Shown here piece by piece: positions 1-8,853 of a DNA stretch of 64,000 nt (positions are counted from its first letter, which is position 1; each line of letters starts with the position of its first letter). Made by a program: the position numbers and the translations under genes. The stretch lies in contig CATZRJ010000001.1 of the NCBI GenBank assembly GCA_958423535.1, positions 43,725 to 107,724 of the forward strand. The letters are read 5' to 3'. This DNA comes from an uncultured Collinsella sp. GTDB lineage: Bacteria; Actinomycetota; Coriobacteriia; Coriobacteriales; Coriobacteriaceae. Under the pieces are notes generated by a model. It made no database searches and was not told the origin of the DNA. It saw nothing but the letters and a program-made list of their open reading frames with translations.

Positions 1-45
1 AGGCCTCGCGCCCGGCCGCGCTCTCACCATATGCGAAGGAGTCCC

Positions 46-2196
46 ATGGCATCCAAATACTCCATGAACGACCGTCCCAGCTGGCCTCGCCGCGCCATCG
101 TTACCGCCGGCGAGCCCTACGGCAACAAGGGCCTTCACTTTGGCCACGTTGGCGGCGTCTTTGTCCCGGCCGACTTCTTCGCCCGCTTCCTTCGCGACCG
201 TCTGGGCCGCGAGAACGTCATCTTCACCTCGGGCACCGACTGCTATGGCTCGCCCATCATGGAGAGCTACCGCAAGCTCAAGGAGAACGAAGGCTACGAC
301 AAGTCCATCGGCGAGTATGTCGAGTCCAATCACTCCCGCCAGGCCGCGACCCTCAACAACTACAACATCAGCTGCGACATCTACGGCGGCTCGGGTCTTG
401 AGCCGGCTGCGCAGATTCACAACAAGGTTACCGCCGAGATTATCGAGCGCCTGCACGAGCAGGGCACCATCTCCAAGCGCTCCACGCTGCAGTTCTACGA
501 CGCCAAGGCCGGCACGTTCCTCAACGGCCGCCAGGTCATCGGCCGCTGCCCCATCCAAGGCTGCAAGTCCGAGAAGGCTTATGCCGACGAGTGCGACCTG
601 GGTCACCAGTTTGAGCCCGAGGAGCTCATCGCGCCCAAGAGCCAGCTCACCGGCGAGGTGCCCGAGCTGCGCCCGGTCGACAACCTCTACTTCGACCTGC
701 CGGCCTACCTCGACTTTATGAAAACCTACACCGCCAAGCTCGCCCAGAACCCGCAGGTTCGCTCCGTGGTCTCCAAGACCATGGAGGAGTGGCTGCTGCC
801 GGCTCAGCTCTATATTCAGAACAATTTCCGCGAGGCCTTCGATGCCGTCGAGGATCAGCTTCCCGAGCACACCGTGCTGGAGCCCGAGGGCAACAAGAGC
901 AGCTTTACCGTCACCTTCCCCAGCTGGAAGGAGCGCGACGATGCCCATGCGGTGCTCGCCAACGGCGGCGTGCGCTTCCGCAGCGGCAAGGCGCTCGTGC
1001 CCTTCCGCATCACCGGCAACATCGACTGGGGCGTTCCGGTGCCCGAGGTCGACGGCGTTTCCGACGTCACCTGCTGGTGCTGGCCCGAGAGCCTGTGGGC
1101 GCCCATCAGCTACACCCGCACCGTGCTCGCACGCGATGCCAAGGCCGCCGGCGTGACCGAGGGTGTCGCCGCCCAGGACGCCGCCCTTATGGGCGAGCCC
1201 GCCGCCGATTCCACGCAGGTCCCCGCGCCCACCTACCAGCACAGCTCGCTCGACTGGCGCGACTGGTGGTGCTCGGATGACGCACAGATCTACCAGTTCA
1301 TTGGACAGGACAACATCTACTTCTACTGCATCGCGCAGACCGCCATGTGGGAGGCTCTGGGCTGGGACCTTACGCAGAGCACCGTCAGCGCCTGCTACCA
1401 CCTGCTCTACATGGGCAAAAAGGCAAGCTCGTCCTCGCAAACGCCTCCCCCGCCGGCAGACGACCTGCTCAACCACTACACCTGCGAGCAGATGCGCGCG
1501 CACTGGCTGTCGCTCGGCCTGTCCGAGAAGCCGGTGAGCTTTAGCCCCAAGGCATACGACACCCGCGTGACCGGCAAGGACAAGGACGGCAACGAGGTAC
1601 ACGCCTGCGACGACAAGCGCGTCATCGACCCCGCCCTTAAGGAGAGCGCCCTTTTGACCGGCGTCTTCAACCGCCTGGCCCGCAGCTGCTTCTACGGCGT
1701 CGCCGTCAAGGAGGGCGACGAGAGCCCCTATCGCAACGGTTGCATTCCGGCCGGCGCCGCCTCTGCCACCGTGGTCGAGGCCGCCGAGCAGGCCGCCCTC
1801 GCCTTTGAGCAGGCTATGTACAAGTTCGAGACGCACCACGCGCTCGCCGTGTGCGACGATTATCTGCGCGCCGCCAACAAGCGCTGGAGCGACGCCTCCA
1901 AGGCCGCCAACAAGCTCGAGGGCGAGCAAGCCAATACCGCGATGACGCAAGCCCTCGTCGACGCCTTCACCGAGCTGCGCGTGGCGACCGTCCTGATGCA
2001 CGGCATCGTCCCGGCCGGCTGCGAGCTCATCTGCGAGTACTTCGACGTTGACCCGGTCGCCTTCTTTAGCTGGGATAATATCTTTGCCTCCACGGATGAG
2101 TTTGTGGAGAGCCTGGGCGAGAAGCCCGGCGAGCACCGCGTGAAGCCGCTGCCCCCGCGCTTTGACTTCTTTAGCAAGCACGAGAGCCAGTACTAG
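46..2196 (+). CDS. Class I tRNA ligase, methionyl-tRNA synthetase type
   Basis: The product (716 residues) resembles methionyl-tRNA synthetase, which would charge tRNA-Met in the cytosol. The HIGH-type motif reads HFGH at residues 31-34 in the usual N-terminal setting, and a CP-x3-C zinc-knuckle follows near residue 167. The segment where KMSKS should lie (about residue 457, after HLLYMG) reads GKKASSSSQ and is followed by a proline run, so the second catalytic lysine is missing. The family fold continues beyond it into the helical anticodon-binding region. I chose the ATG at 46 rather than the one at 31 because GAAGGA lies five bases before it. The altered loop could mean an unusual MetRS or a paralogue that no longer charges tRNA-Met; whether another metG exists elsewhere cannot be seen here. 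Confidence 0.8.
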   Translation: MASKYSMNDRPSWPRRAIVTAGEPYGNKGLHFGHVGGVFVPADFFARFLRDRLGRENVIFTSGTDCYGSPIMESYRKLKENEGYDKSIGEYVESNHSRQAATLNNYNISCDIYGGSGLEPAAQIHNKVTAEIIERLHEQGTISKRSTLQFYDAKAGTFLNGRQVIGRCPIQGCKSEKAYADECDLGHQFEPEELIAPKSQLTGEVPELRPVDNLYFDLPAYLDFMKTYTAKLAQNPQVRSVVSKTMEEWLLPAQLYIQNNFREAFDAVEDQLPEHTVLEPEGNKSSFTVTFPSWKERDDAHAVLANGGVRFRSGKALVPFRITGNIDWGVPVPEVDGVSDVTCWCWPESLWAPISYTRTVLARDAKAAGVTEGVAAQDAALMGEPAADSTQVPAPTYQHSSLDWRDWWCSDDAQIYQFIGQDNIYFYCIAQTAMWEALGWDLTQSTVSACYHLLYMGKKASSSSQTPPPPADDLLNHYTCEQMRAHWLSLGLSEKPVSFSPKAYDTRVTGKDKDGNEVHACDDKRVIDPALKESALLTGVFNRLARSCFYGVAVKEGDESPYRNGCIPAGAASATVVEAAEQAALAFEQAMYKFETHHALAVCDDYLRAANKRWSDASKAANKLEGEQANTAMTQALVDAFTELRVATVLMHGIVPAGCELICEYFDVDPVAFFSWDNIFASTDEFVESLGEKPGEHRVKPLPPRFDFFSKHESQY

Positions 2197-2217
2197 GCAA
2201 CCGCAACGCGCCCGGGA

Positions 2218-2324
2218 ATGATTATTCTGGGACGGGGATTAAAAAATCATTCCCGGGCGCCGCAAAGTAGTCTTTCTGGGACGGGGATTAAATGATTTTT
2301 TAATCCCCGTCCCAGAATAATCAT
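2218..2324. repeat. Intergenic palindrome with 34-bp perfect arms
   Basis: Positions 2218-2251 and 2291-2324 are perfect reverse complements built around GGGACGGGGATTAA. A third, direct copy of the core sits at 2273-2290, and a smaller palindrome (cgcccgggaatga / tcattcccgggcg) is nested at the left. It fills the gap between the tRNA-ligase and the methyltransferase gene. It could fold as a strong hairpin and act as a terminator, but the layout looks like a small non-autonomous repeat. Related GGGACGG-core palindromes occur near 17.9, 38.4 and 59.7 kb. Confidence 0.85.
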
Positions 2325-2344
2325 TTAGGTGGAAGGAAAGACGG

Positions 2345-3448
2345 ATGTCCAAGCCGCGTCGTCGTAAGCAGAAAAAGCAGGTTAAGCCCGAGCTCAAGCT
2401 TAGGCAGTTTGCCGCCACCGAGCTTTCCGACCAGCTTGCCGCCCAACACTCCGCCGTCGACCTGCCGCGCTTTATGGTCGACACAGTCGCCGGTGCCTAT
2501 GCGCCCGCCGATGCTCAGCTCATGATCGAGGGCTTCGGCGCCGCTGCCACACGCCCGGTCACGCTGCGCGCCAACACGCTCAAGGCGACCGCCGAGGACA
2601 TCGCCGCCGCGCTCGACGCAGCCGGCATCGCCCACCGCCCCGTCGCCTGGTACCCGGACGCTTTCGTCCTGCCCGAGGCCCAGGTATCCGATCTGTGGGA
2701 TCTCGACATCTACCGCGACGGCAAAATCTATCTGCAGAGCCTGTCGTCCATGATGCCGCCTTTGGTGTTGGGCGCTCAGGCCGGCGAGGACATCCTGGAC
2801 ATGTGCGCGGCCCCCGGTGGCAAGACGACGCAGATCGCCGCCCTCACCCAGGGCCAGGCACACCTCACCGCCTGCGAGATGAGCATTCCCCGCGCCGAAA
2901 AGCTTGAGTCCAACCTCCACCGCCAAGGCGCCAAAAACGTGCCCGTCATGCGCATCGACGCACGCGAGCTCGACGAGTTCTTCCGCTTTGACCGTATCCT
3001 GCTCGACGCCCCCTGCACCGGCACGGGCACCGTCATCAGCGGCAACGAGAAAAGCCTGCGCGGCCTGACCGAGCAGCTACTTGGCAAGTGCGCCCGCTCG
3101 CAGCGCGCGCTTCTAGACCGCGCCATGGGCGCCCTCAAGCCGGGCGGCACGCTCGTCTATTCCACCTGTTCGATTATGCCGCAGGAAAACGAGGACGCCC
3201 TGCAAGAGGCCCTCGACAAGCATATGGACTGCGAGCTCATCCCCCTCGACGGCACGCCGAGTGAAAGCGAAGCACGCCGCGCCCAGGAAGCCGGTGAGGA
3301 GCCGCGCATCGAGTCCAACGCTCTCACCAAGGCAATCGCCGCGGGTCAGGTTTCGGCCATCACCAACGGCATGCCCGGCACGCTCACCATCCCGCCCAGC
3401 CGCGACTTTGAGGGCTTCTACATCGCCCTGATCCGAAAACGCAGCTAG
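2345..3448 (+). CDS. RsmB/NOP2-family rRNA (cytosine-C5) methyltransferase
   Basis: A SAM-dependent m5C RNA methyltransferase of the RsmB/RsmF/NOP2/Sun family (367 residues). The AdoMet motif DMCAAPGGKTT lies near residue 152. Both catalytic cysteines are present: DAPCTGTG near residue 222 (general-base/release cysteine) and YSTCS near 273 (nucleophile). The N-terminus is basic (KPRRRKQKK), typical for rRNA binding. It lacks the long NusB-like N-terminal domain of RsmB and the PUA-like C-terminal tail of full RsmF, so which rRNA base it modifies is unclear. The ATG follows GGAAGGAAAG. It stands alone, downstream of a palindromic repeat. Confidence 0.88.
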   Translation: MSKPRRRKQKKQVKPELKLRQFAATELSDQLAAQHSAVDLPRFMVDTVAGAYAPADAQLMIEGFGAAATRPVTLRANTLKATAEDIAAALDAAGIAHRPVAWYPDAFVLPEAQVSDLWDLDIYRDGKIYLQSLSSMMPPLVLGAQAGEDILDMCAAPGGKTTQIAALTQGQAHLTACEMSIPRAEKLESNLHRQGAKNVPVMRIDARELDEFFRFDRILLDAPCTGTGTVISGNEKSLRGLTEQLLGKCARSQRALLDRAMGALKPGGTLVYSTCSIMPQENEDALQEALDKHMDCELIPLDGTPSESEARRAQEAGEEPRIESNALTKAIAAGQVSAITNGMPGTLTIPPSRDFEGFYIALIRKRS

Positions 3449-3472
3449 CGCACGGATTCAAAACTCAACAAG

Positions 3473-3643
3473 CTATTCCCGTGCGCGCTTGTCCTGCTGG
3501 TCACGGTGCTGCTTAAGCGCCTCGCGTTCCTTGCGCTCGGCTCTTTTGCCCTTAATGGCCGTGACCACAAAGTAGATGACCGCGGCGGCAACGATTGCGC
3601 CCACGCACAGGCCAATCGAGCCCAACATTGCCGTTAATTCCAT
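3473..3643 (-). CDS. Small single-pass membrane protein, 56 aa
   Basis: A short minus-strand frame begins MELTAMLGSIGLC, has one hydrophobic segment (about residues 7-28, ending VIYFVVTAI) and finishes with a strongly charged tail rich in Lys, Arg, Glu and Gln. AGAGAGGTG lies upstream of the ATG at a plausible distance for a ribosome site. The arrangement (outside N-terminus, one helix, charged cytoplasmic helix) resembles many small bacterial membrane proteins and the length is ordinary for them. It is convergent with the methyltransferase and 24 bases from its stop. I do not recognise a family, so the function is unknown. Confidence 0.6.
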   Translation of the reverse strand: MELTAMLGSIGLCVGAIVAAAVIYFVVTAIKGKRAERKEREALKQHRDQQDKRARE

Positions 3644-3832
3644 ACCGCGTCACCTCTCTTTTAAACGGGACATTTAAGATAGCACCTCGAAACCCGCCAC
3701 CACAGCTCCTTCACGTTCGACAGGCGTTCGGTCTAACGGATAGCGCAGCGGGGAAAAATCAACTCATCAAACGATTTAGCAACGTAGCGCCGGTTGTGCA
3801 CTGCCGGCCGCACAACATAGAAACGGACCACC

Positions 3833-4924
3833 ATGGATACTCTTAACGATTTGAACGAGCGCGTCGACGCCTTTGTCGGCACCAGCTCCTTCGATACGCC
3901 TGCCGCGACGAACGACCAAGCCCCCATCGATGTTCCCGCCGAGGTTCACGAGGACATCGTCGCCTCGGTCGACTTCTCCGAGGTAGAGCTTGCAGACGAA
4001 TTTACCGAGCCCCAGGTGGCCGTAACGCCCAACGGCCTTTTGCCCATGGAGCCGCTGCCCATCGACGGGCGCCTGCGCAAGGCGGCCCTCCGCATGCCCG
4101 ATGAGATCGAGGAGGCCAGCGGCTTTACGCTCTTTGGCCGCCGCATCAAGTCGCTCATCTACACCACCGACGTAGCGGTCATCCGCAACTCCAATGCCGA
4201 CGCCGTGTTTGCCGTCTACCCCTTCACGCCGCAGCCTGCCATTACGCAGGCGCTGTTGACCGTTGCAGAGTGCCCGGTCTTTGTGGGCGTTGGTGGTGGC
4301 ACCACTACCGGTAAGCGCTCCGTGCAGATGGCGGCCGTCTCCGAGATGCAGGGCGCGGCGGGCTGCGTGGTCAACTCCCCCGCTACTGCCGAGATGGTCG
4401 AGCACATCACCAACATCGCCGACATCCCCGTCATCGCCACGGTCGTACGTTGCGACGATGATGCGCATGCCAAGGTGCGCGCCGGAGCCAAGATTCTCAA
4501 CATCGCGGCCGGCAAAAACACACCGCAGGTCCTGCGCGAGCTGCGCGAACACTATCCCAACCTGCCGCTCATCGCACCGGGCGGTAAGACGCCCGAGAGC
4601 ATCCGTGAGACCATCGCCGCCGGCGCCAATGCCATCATCTGGACACCGCCTTCGGCCCAACAGCTGCAGACCGACATGATGCAGCGCTATCGCAAGATGA
4701 AGGAAGACGCCACGCCCGTCATCTCGCGCGACGATGTGCCCATTATCGACCAGGTCGCCGCCGCCGAGGTCAGCCAGGTCGAGAACATGAATCCCGATGT
4801 GCCGATCCCCGACGAAGTCATCGAACGCGTCGCCTCGATCCACGATCATATCGAGGAGCGTCGCGCCAACCGCGGACTCAAACCCTCGCTGCACGGTTTC
4901 TTCTTCCGCGGAAAGAAACGCTAG
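3833..4924 (+). CDS. TIM-barrel (phosphate-binding) protein of unknown function
   Basis: A 363-residue protein with an acidic, poorly structured N-terminal 80 residues and then a beta/alpha barrel-like core. GVGGGTTTGKRS (about residues 152-163) and LIAPGGKTPESIRETI followed by GANAIIW (about 246-270) resemble the phosphate-grip strands of NanE, KDPG-aldolase and thiazole-synthase-like barrels. No catalytic lysine could be assigned with confidence. The C-terminal 70 residues are charged and probably helical. Its start has no clear Shine-Dalgarno, only GGACC. The gene is single and ends at a strong bidirectional hairpin. A metabolic enzyme is likely, but the reaction is not identified. Confidence 0.6.
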   Translation: MDTLNDLNERVDAFVGTSSFDTPAATNDQAPIDVPAEVHEDIVASVDFSEVELADEFTEPQVAVTPNGLLPMEPLPIDGRLRKAALRMPDEIEEASGFTLFGRRIKSLIYTTDVAVIRNSNADAVFAVYPFTPQPAITQALLTVAECPVFVGVGGGTTTGKRSVQMAAVSEMQGAAGCVVNSPATAEMVEHITNIADIPVIATVVRCDDDAHAKVRAGAKILNIAAGKNTPQVLRELREHYPNLPLIAPGGKTPESIRETIAAGANAIIWTPPSAQQLQTDMMQRYRKMKEDATPVISRDDVPIIDQVAAAEVSQVENMNPDVPIPDEVIERVASIHDHIEERRANRGLKPSLHGFFFRGKKR

Positions 4925-4934
4925 CCGCAACAGC

Positions 4935-4972
4935 AAGGCCCGCCCCGCAAACAACGGGACGGGCCTTTTTCT
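4935..4972. terminator. Rho-independent terminator after the TIM-barrel gene
   Basis: aggcccgccccg (4936-4947) pairs with cgggacgggcct (4955-4966), followed by a T run. It lies between two convergent genes and the A residues on its other side are weak, so it serves mainly the plus strand. Confidence 0.85.
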
Positions 4973-5032
4973 GTTATCAAATGTTAGGAGGGACAGGCGC
5001 AGCGGTTAAGACTGTCAACCAGCCCACAAACG

Positions 5033-5923
5033 CTAATCCACGCGCTTGTCGCCCATAAAGAAGATGGCCACCGTGCCAGAGCCGGTATGCGAGCCAATCA
5101 GAGCACCGATGTTATTGATTTCAATCTTGCCTTTGAGCTGCGGAACCTGTTCCTCTATCAGCGCCGCAACAGCCTCGGCGTCCTCGCGGCACGCCGAGTG
5201 CGACATGATGCACTTGCCCGAATAGTGCGTGCCGTCCTGCAGATGCGCCATCACGGTCTTGGCCATCTCGGAGATCGCGCGCTTCTTGGTGCGAATCTTC
5301 TCACGCGGTGCCAACTTACCGTCGCAATCGACCGTCATAAGCGGGCAAATCTTGAGCGCCGTGCCGATGATCGCGCTTGCGGCCGAAATGCGACCGCCGC
5401 GCAGGTAGCTCGACAGATCGGTCGAGAAGAACCAGTGGTGAAGGTTGAGTTTATGCTCCTCAATCCAAGCGGCCGTCTCGTCGAGCGAAGCGCCGCTATC
5501 GCGAACGTCGGCGGCACATTCCGCCAGCAGGCCAAAGCCCGAAGACGCCGCCAGCGAATCGATGACGCGCACCTTTCCGCCCTGGGGATAGCGATCCGCG
5601 AGCATCTGCGCCGCAACGCAGGCCGATCCATACGTGCCCGAAATACCCGACGACAACGCCAGGTGCAGCACGTCTTTACCCTCGGCAACAAACGGCTCCC
5701 AAAACTCCTCGTACTCACCCACGCTCACCTGAGACGTCTTGGGCATAGCGCCCGCAGCTATCTGGGCAAAAAACTTGTCCGGCGCAATCGACTGATACAG
5801 ATCGTCCGTATTGACAACATCGTCGATCTCGTAATGAAAACACACGACAGGGATATTGCGCGATGCAAAGAACTCACGGGTTCGGTCGGCGGCGGATTCA
5901 CAGGTCAGGACAAAATCACTCAT
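5033..5923 (-). CDS. DegV family fatty-acid-binding protein
   Basis: A 296-residue DegV/FakB-type protein. Members bind a fatty acid in a two-domain fold and present it to the FakA kinase for phospholipid synthesis. The N-terminus MSDFVLTCESAADR gives the family's opening strand and early serine loop. TSQVSVGEYEEF near residue 70 and SSGISGTYGSA near 100 are the conserved lipid-binding loops; SSYLRGGRISAASAIIGTAL follows in the middle, and GSHTGSGTVAIFF closes the C-terminus. The ATG at 5923 is preferred over upstream frames because AAGGAG lies six bases ahead. It is monocistronic; no fakA is in the window. Confidence 0.9.
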   Translation of the reverse strand: MSDFVLTCESAADRTREFFASRNIPVVCFHYEIDDVVNTDDLYQSIAPDKFFAQIAAGAMPKTSQVSVGEYEEFWEPFVAEGKDVLHLALSSGISGTYGSACVAAQMLADRYPQGGKVRVIDSLAASSGFGLLAECAADVRDSGASLDETAAWIEEHKLNLHHWFFSTDLSSYLRGGRISAASAIIGTALKICPLMTVDCDGKLAPREKIRTKKRAISEMAKTVMAHLQDGTHYSGKCIMSHSACREDAEAVAALIEEQVPQLKGKIEINNIGALIGSHTGSGTVAIFFMGDKRVD

Positions 5924-5984
5924 ATGAGGCTCCTTACTCATTGCTGCGTAAATTATCGCACAGCAAGCGTGAATACGGTACAAA

Positions 5985-6023
5985 TGTCCACTATTTACCA
6001 AATTGAACCAAAGGTAGTGAACA
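5985..6023. promoter_or_regulatory. Imperfect inverted repeat, possible operator
   Basis: tgtccactatttacc and ggtagtgaaca form an imperfect dyad in the 319-base gap between the divergent degV-type and fructose-bisphosphatase genes. The position suits a regulator binding site for either gene. No regulator can be named. Confidence 0.3.
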
Positions 6024-6185
6024 TCTTTACCGTTATCATCCCTATCGACCCCGGAGGTATGCGCCTGCAAAAACGACCCTGCGTCTCCATTCAACCGCCA
6101 TATCTACCTCGACTAAATCGATTTACCAAACCGTTCGGCCAACAATTTGACCTCCTATCCCCAATCGAAACAAAAGCGGCGCATA

Positions 6186-6214
6186 CTGATAAACGTTTGA
6201 CGCTGTTTTATCAG
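6186..6214. promoter_or_regulatory. Inverted repeat upstream of fructose-bisphosphatase
   Basis: ctgataaa (6186-6193) and tttatcag (6207-6214) are perfect reverse complements separated by 13 bases, ending 28 bases before the fbp start. This spacing suits an operator in the leader of a gluconeogenic gene. It has too few GC pairs to be a good terminator. Confidence 0.4.
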
Positions 6215-6242
6215 TTTTACCAACCACATCGGAAGGTGCCTC

Positions 6243-8159
6243 ATGGTCGCATTCGATCGCAATCCGCAAGACTTCAAGTATCTGCGCCTGCTGTCGAGAC
6301 AGTTTCCCACCGAGCAATCCGCATTCACCGAGATTATCAACCTCTCGGCCATCCTCAACCTGCCCAAGGGCACCGAGCATTTTATGAGCGATGTGCATGG
6401 CGAGTACGAAGCCTTTATGCACATCCTCAACAACTGCTCGGGCGTCGTGCGCGAGCATGTCGACGAGATCTTTGGCGACACGCTCTCCTTTGACGAAAAG
6501 GGCGAGCTGTGCACGCTCATCTACTATCCGCGCGAGAAGATCGATCTTGTCCGCAGCAGGCGCGAGGACTCGCCCACCTGGTACAAGACCATGCTCGACC
6601 AGCTCATTGTGGTTGCCCGCTCGCTATCGAGCCGCTATACCCGCTCCAAGGTACGTAAGGCCATCCCGCGCGATTACGCCTACATCATCGACGAGTTGCT
6701 GCACACGCATCCGGACGAGAACAACTACCGTGTGCGTTATCACGAGCGCATTATCGAATCCATCTTGGAGACCGCCAGCGCCGACGACTTTATCGAGTCG
6801 CTCGCCTCGCTCATCAAGCGCCTCGCCGTCGACCACCTGCACTTGGTGGGCGACATTTTCGACCGCGGCGGCGGCGCGGCCAAGATTATGGACCGCCTGC
6901 TCACCTATCATTCGCTCGATATTCAGTGGGGCAACCACGACCTGCTGTGGATGGGCGCCGCTGCCGGCGAGCCCGCCTGCATCGCCACGGTGCTGCGCAA
7001 CAACCTTCGCTATGACAACTACGAGATCCTCGAGAACGACTACGGTATCTCGCTGCGCGAGCTTGTCGCCTTCGCCGACGCCACCTATACCGCCGGCGAG
7101 TCCATCAGCCCGCTGATCAAGGCCATCAACGTCCTACTCTTTAAGCTCGAGGGTCAGATTATCCAGCGCCACCCCGAGTTCGACATGGTCGACCGCCTGC
7201 TGCTCGACAAGATCGATCACGACGCCGGCACGGTCACGCTTGCCGACGGCAGCGTGTGGCCACTCACAACCAACGACTTCCCCACCGTCAATCCGGCGGA
7301 CCCGTACACGCTCACGCCCGAGGAGCAGCACATCATAAACAAGCTCGTGTCCGAGTTTGTCACCGCCGATCATCTGCATCGCCACATCGATTTCCTCTAT
7401 ACCCACGGCTCCCTGTATAAGGTCGCCAACGGCAATCTGCTGTTCCACGGCTGCGTGCCGCTCAACGAAGACGGCACCTTTAGCAGCATGAACTGCCTGG
7501 GCACCTGGCACGCCGGGCGCGATTATTTTGATTTTTGCGACTATATCGCCCGCCGCGCCTGGCGCGTCGGCGACCGCGATGCCCTCGACTGGATGTGGTA
7601 CCTGTGGATCGGCTTTAACTCACCCGCCAGCGGACGCGTGGTGCGCACGTTCGAGCGCGCCTACATCGCCGACAAGAGCACGTGGGTCGAGCCGATGGAC
7701 CCGTACTATACGCTCACCACGTCCTCGTCCGTTTGCGACGATATCATGCGCGAGTTTGGCGTCGCCCCCATGGCCTGCTCGCCGACGGGCCACATCATCA
7801 ACGGCCATACCCCGGTCAAGACCACCAAGGGCGAGCAGCCCATCCGTGCCAACGGCAAGTTGCTGGTCATCGACGGCGGTTTCTGTCGCGCCTACCATCC
7901 CAAAACAGGCATCGCCGGCTACACGCTTATCTCCAGCTCGCGCGGATGCCGCCTCAAGTCGCACCAGGCCTTTACCACCGTTGCCGAGGCGCTCACCCGC
8001 AACATCGACATCGAAAGCGAGACCAACCGCTTTGACGAGGCCGACCGGCGCCGCATGGTGAGCGACACCGATACCGGTGCCAAGATTCGCAGCCAGATCC
8101 AGGACCTGCGCCAGCTGCTCGATGCATATAGAAACGGTGCTATCGAGGAGCGCGCCTAG
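6243..8159 (+). CDS. fbp: Fructose-1,6-bisphosphatase, class III
   Basis: Hydrolyses fructose 1,6-bisphosphate to fructose 6-phosphate in gluconeogenesis. The 638-residue length and the calcineurin-like metal motifs (FMSDVHGEYEAF near residue 47, GDIFDRGG near 203 and WGNHD near 229) are typical of the Bacillus-type class III enzyme, which is unrelated to classes I and II. The C-terminal part holds INGHTPVKTTKGEQP and the lid region ending SSSRGCRLKSHQ. GGAAGGTG lies just before the ATG. It is followed at close distance by the first gtrA-like gene, although no functional link is evident. Confidence 0.95.
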   Translation: MVAFDRNPQDFKYLRLLSRQFPTEQSAFTEIINLSAILNLPKGTEHFMSDVHGEYEAFMHILNNCSGVVREHVDEIFGDTLSFDEKGELCTLIYYPREKIDLVRSRREDSPTWYKTMLDQLIVVARSLSSRYTRSKVRKAIPRDYAYIIDELLHTHPDENNYRVRYHERIIESILETASADDFIESLASLIKRLAVDHLHLVGDIFDRGGGAAKIMDRLLTYHSLDIQWGNHDLLWMGAAAGEPACIATVLRNNLRYDNYEILENDYGISLRELVAFADATYTAGESISPLIKAINVLLFKLEGQIIQRHPEFDMVDRLLLDKIDHDAGTVTLADGSVWPLTTNDFPTVNPADPYTLTPEEQHIINKLVSEFVTADHLHRHIDFLYTHGSLYKVANGNLLFHGCVPLNEDGTFSSMNCLGTWHAGRDYFDFCDYIARRAWRVGDRDALDWMWYLWIGFNSPASGRVVRTFERAYIADKSTWVEPMDPYYTLTTSSSVCDDIMREFGVAPMACSPTGHIINGHTPVKTTKGEQPIRANGKLLVIDGGFCRAYHPKTGIAGYTLISSSRGCRLKSHQAFTTVAEALTRNIDIESETNRFDEADRRRMVSDTDTGAKIRSQIQDLRQLLDAYRNGAIEERA

Positions 8160-8237
8160 CTCCGTCTGCGGGGATTGGCTAAACTTGCTGAGTTTGTCAT
8201 CCCCACGGCGCCCTGGCGCCACACTAAGGCAGGTACC

Positions 8238-8633
8238 ATGCAAAAGCTCCTTGCGCAGATCATGAAGTTTGGCGTCGTCGGCGCCGTTGCCACCGTCATC
8301 GACTTTGGCATCATGAATCTGCTCCACTACGGTCTGGGCCTCAATATCCTGATCGCCAACACCAGCGGCTTTATCGTCTCGCTCATCTTTAACTACGTCG
8401 CGAGCATGAAGTACGTATTTGCACACAAGGAGGGCATGAGCCGCCGCCGCGAGTTCATCATCTTTGTCGTGCTGTCCGTTATTGGCCTGGCGCTCAACGA
8501 TGGGATCGTGCTGGCCCTCAACGCCGGCCTGGGCCTCGAGGCCAATATCGCCAAGATTTGCGCCACCGCACTGGTCATGGTCTACAACTTTGTAACGCGC
8601 AAGATTTTCCTGGAGGGCGAGCAGACCAAGTAG
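8238..8633 (+). CDS. GtrA family membrane protein (first of tandem pair)
   Basis: A 131-residue protein with four predicted transmembrane helices and the GtrA signature: FGVVGAVATVIDFGIMNLL at the N-terminus, FNYVASMKYVF between helices two and three, and YNFVTRKIFLEG at the end. GtrA proteins are thought to flip or hand over lipid-linked sugars used to glycosylate surface polymers. I chose the ATG at 8238, downstream of AAGGCAGGT, instead of an in-frame ATG 63 bases upstream that would add a non-hydrophobic leader. A paralogue follows 220 bases downstream. Confidence 0.85.
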   Translation: MQKLLAQIMKFGVVGAVATVIDFGIMNLLHYGLGLNILIANTSGFIVSLIFNYVASMKYVFAHKEGMSRRREFIIFVVLSVIGLALNDGIVLALNAGLGLEANIAKICATALVMVYNFVTRKIFLEGEQTK

Positions 8634-8657
8634 TCCGGCCTCCTCGTTGCACTACTG

Positions 8658-8710
8658 GGCCCACGGACAACGCGCGTCGAGCACTGCGTTGTTCGTGGGC
8701 CTTGCTCGTT
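8658..8710 (+). terminator. Hairpin between the gtrA paralogues
   Basis: ggcccacggacaacgc (8658-8673) pairs with gcgttgttcgtgggcc (8686-8701) with one mismatch. The T content after it is modest, so it may attenuate instead of fully terminate. Confidence 0.6.
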
Positions 8711-8853
8711 TACGGCAAGATTTGCAACGTTTGCGGATTGCCTCTTGAATATTTGGCGAGTTCGTATAGTTCTTGCCAAAGACCTTACGTTTCCCATGCA
8801 AAAGCTCTAAAGTATCTCGTTGCTCGATTCGTCAACGCATTGGATGTGATTAC

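Noticed and set aside
2218..2324. CRISPR-like repeats
   Set aside because: The repeats are inverted, only a few copies exist and no regular spacers or cas genes are present.
3776..4954. A 392-codon minus-strand frame opposite the TIM-barrel gene
   Set aside because: Shadow frame with Asp/Gly/His-rich composition; the plus-strand gene has barrel-like motifs.
6001..6242. A leader peptide or riboswitch before fructose-bisphosphatase
   Set aside because: No known aptamer pattern; only two short dyads could be supported.
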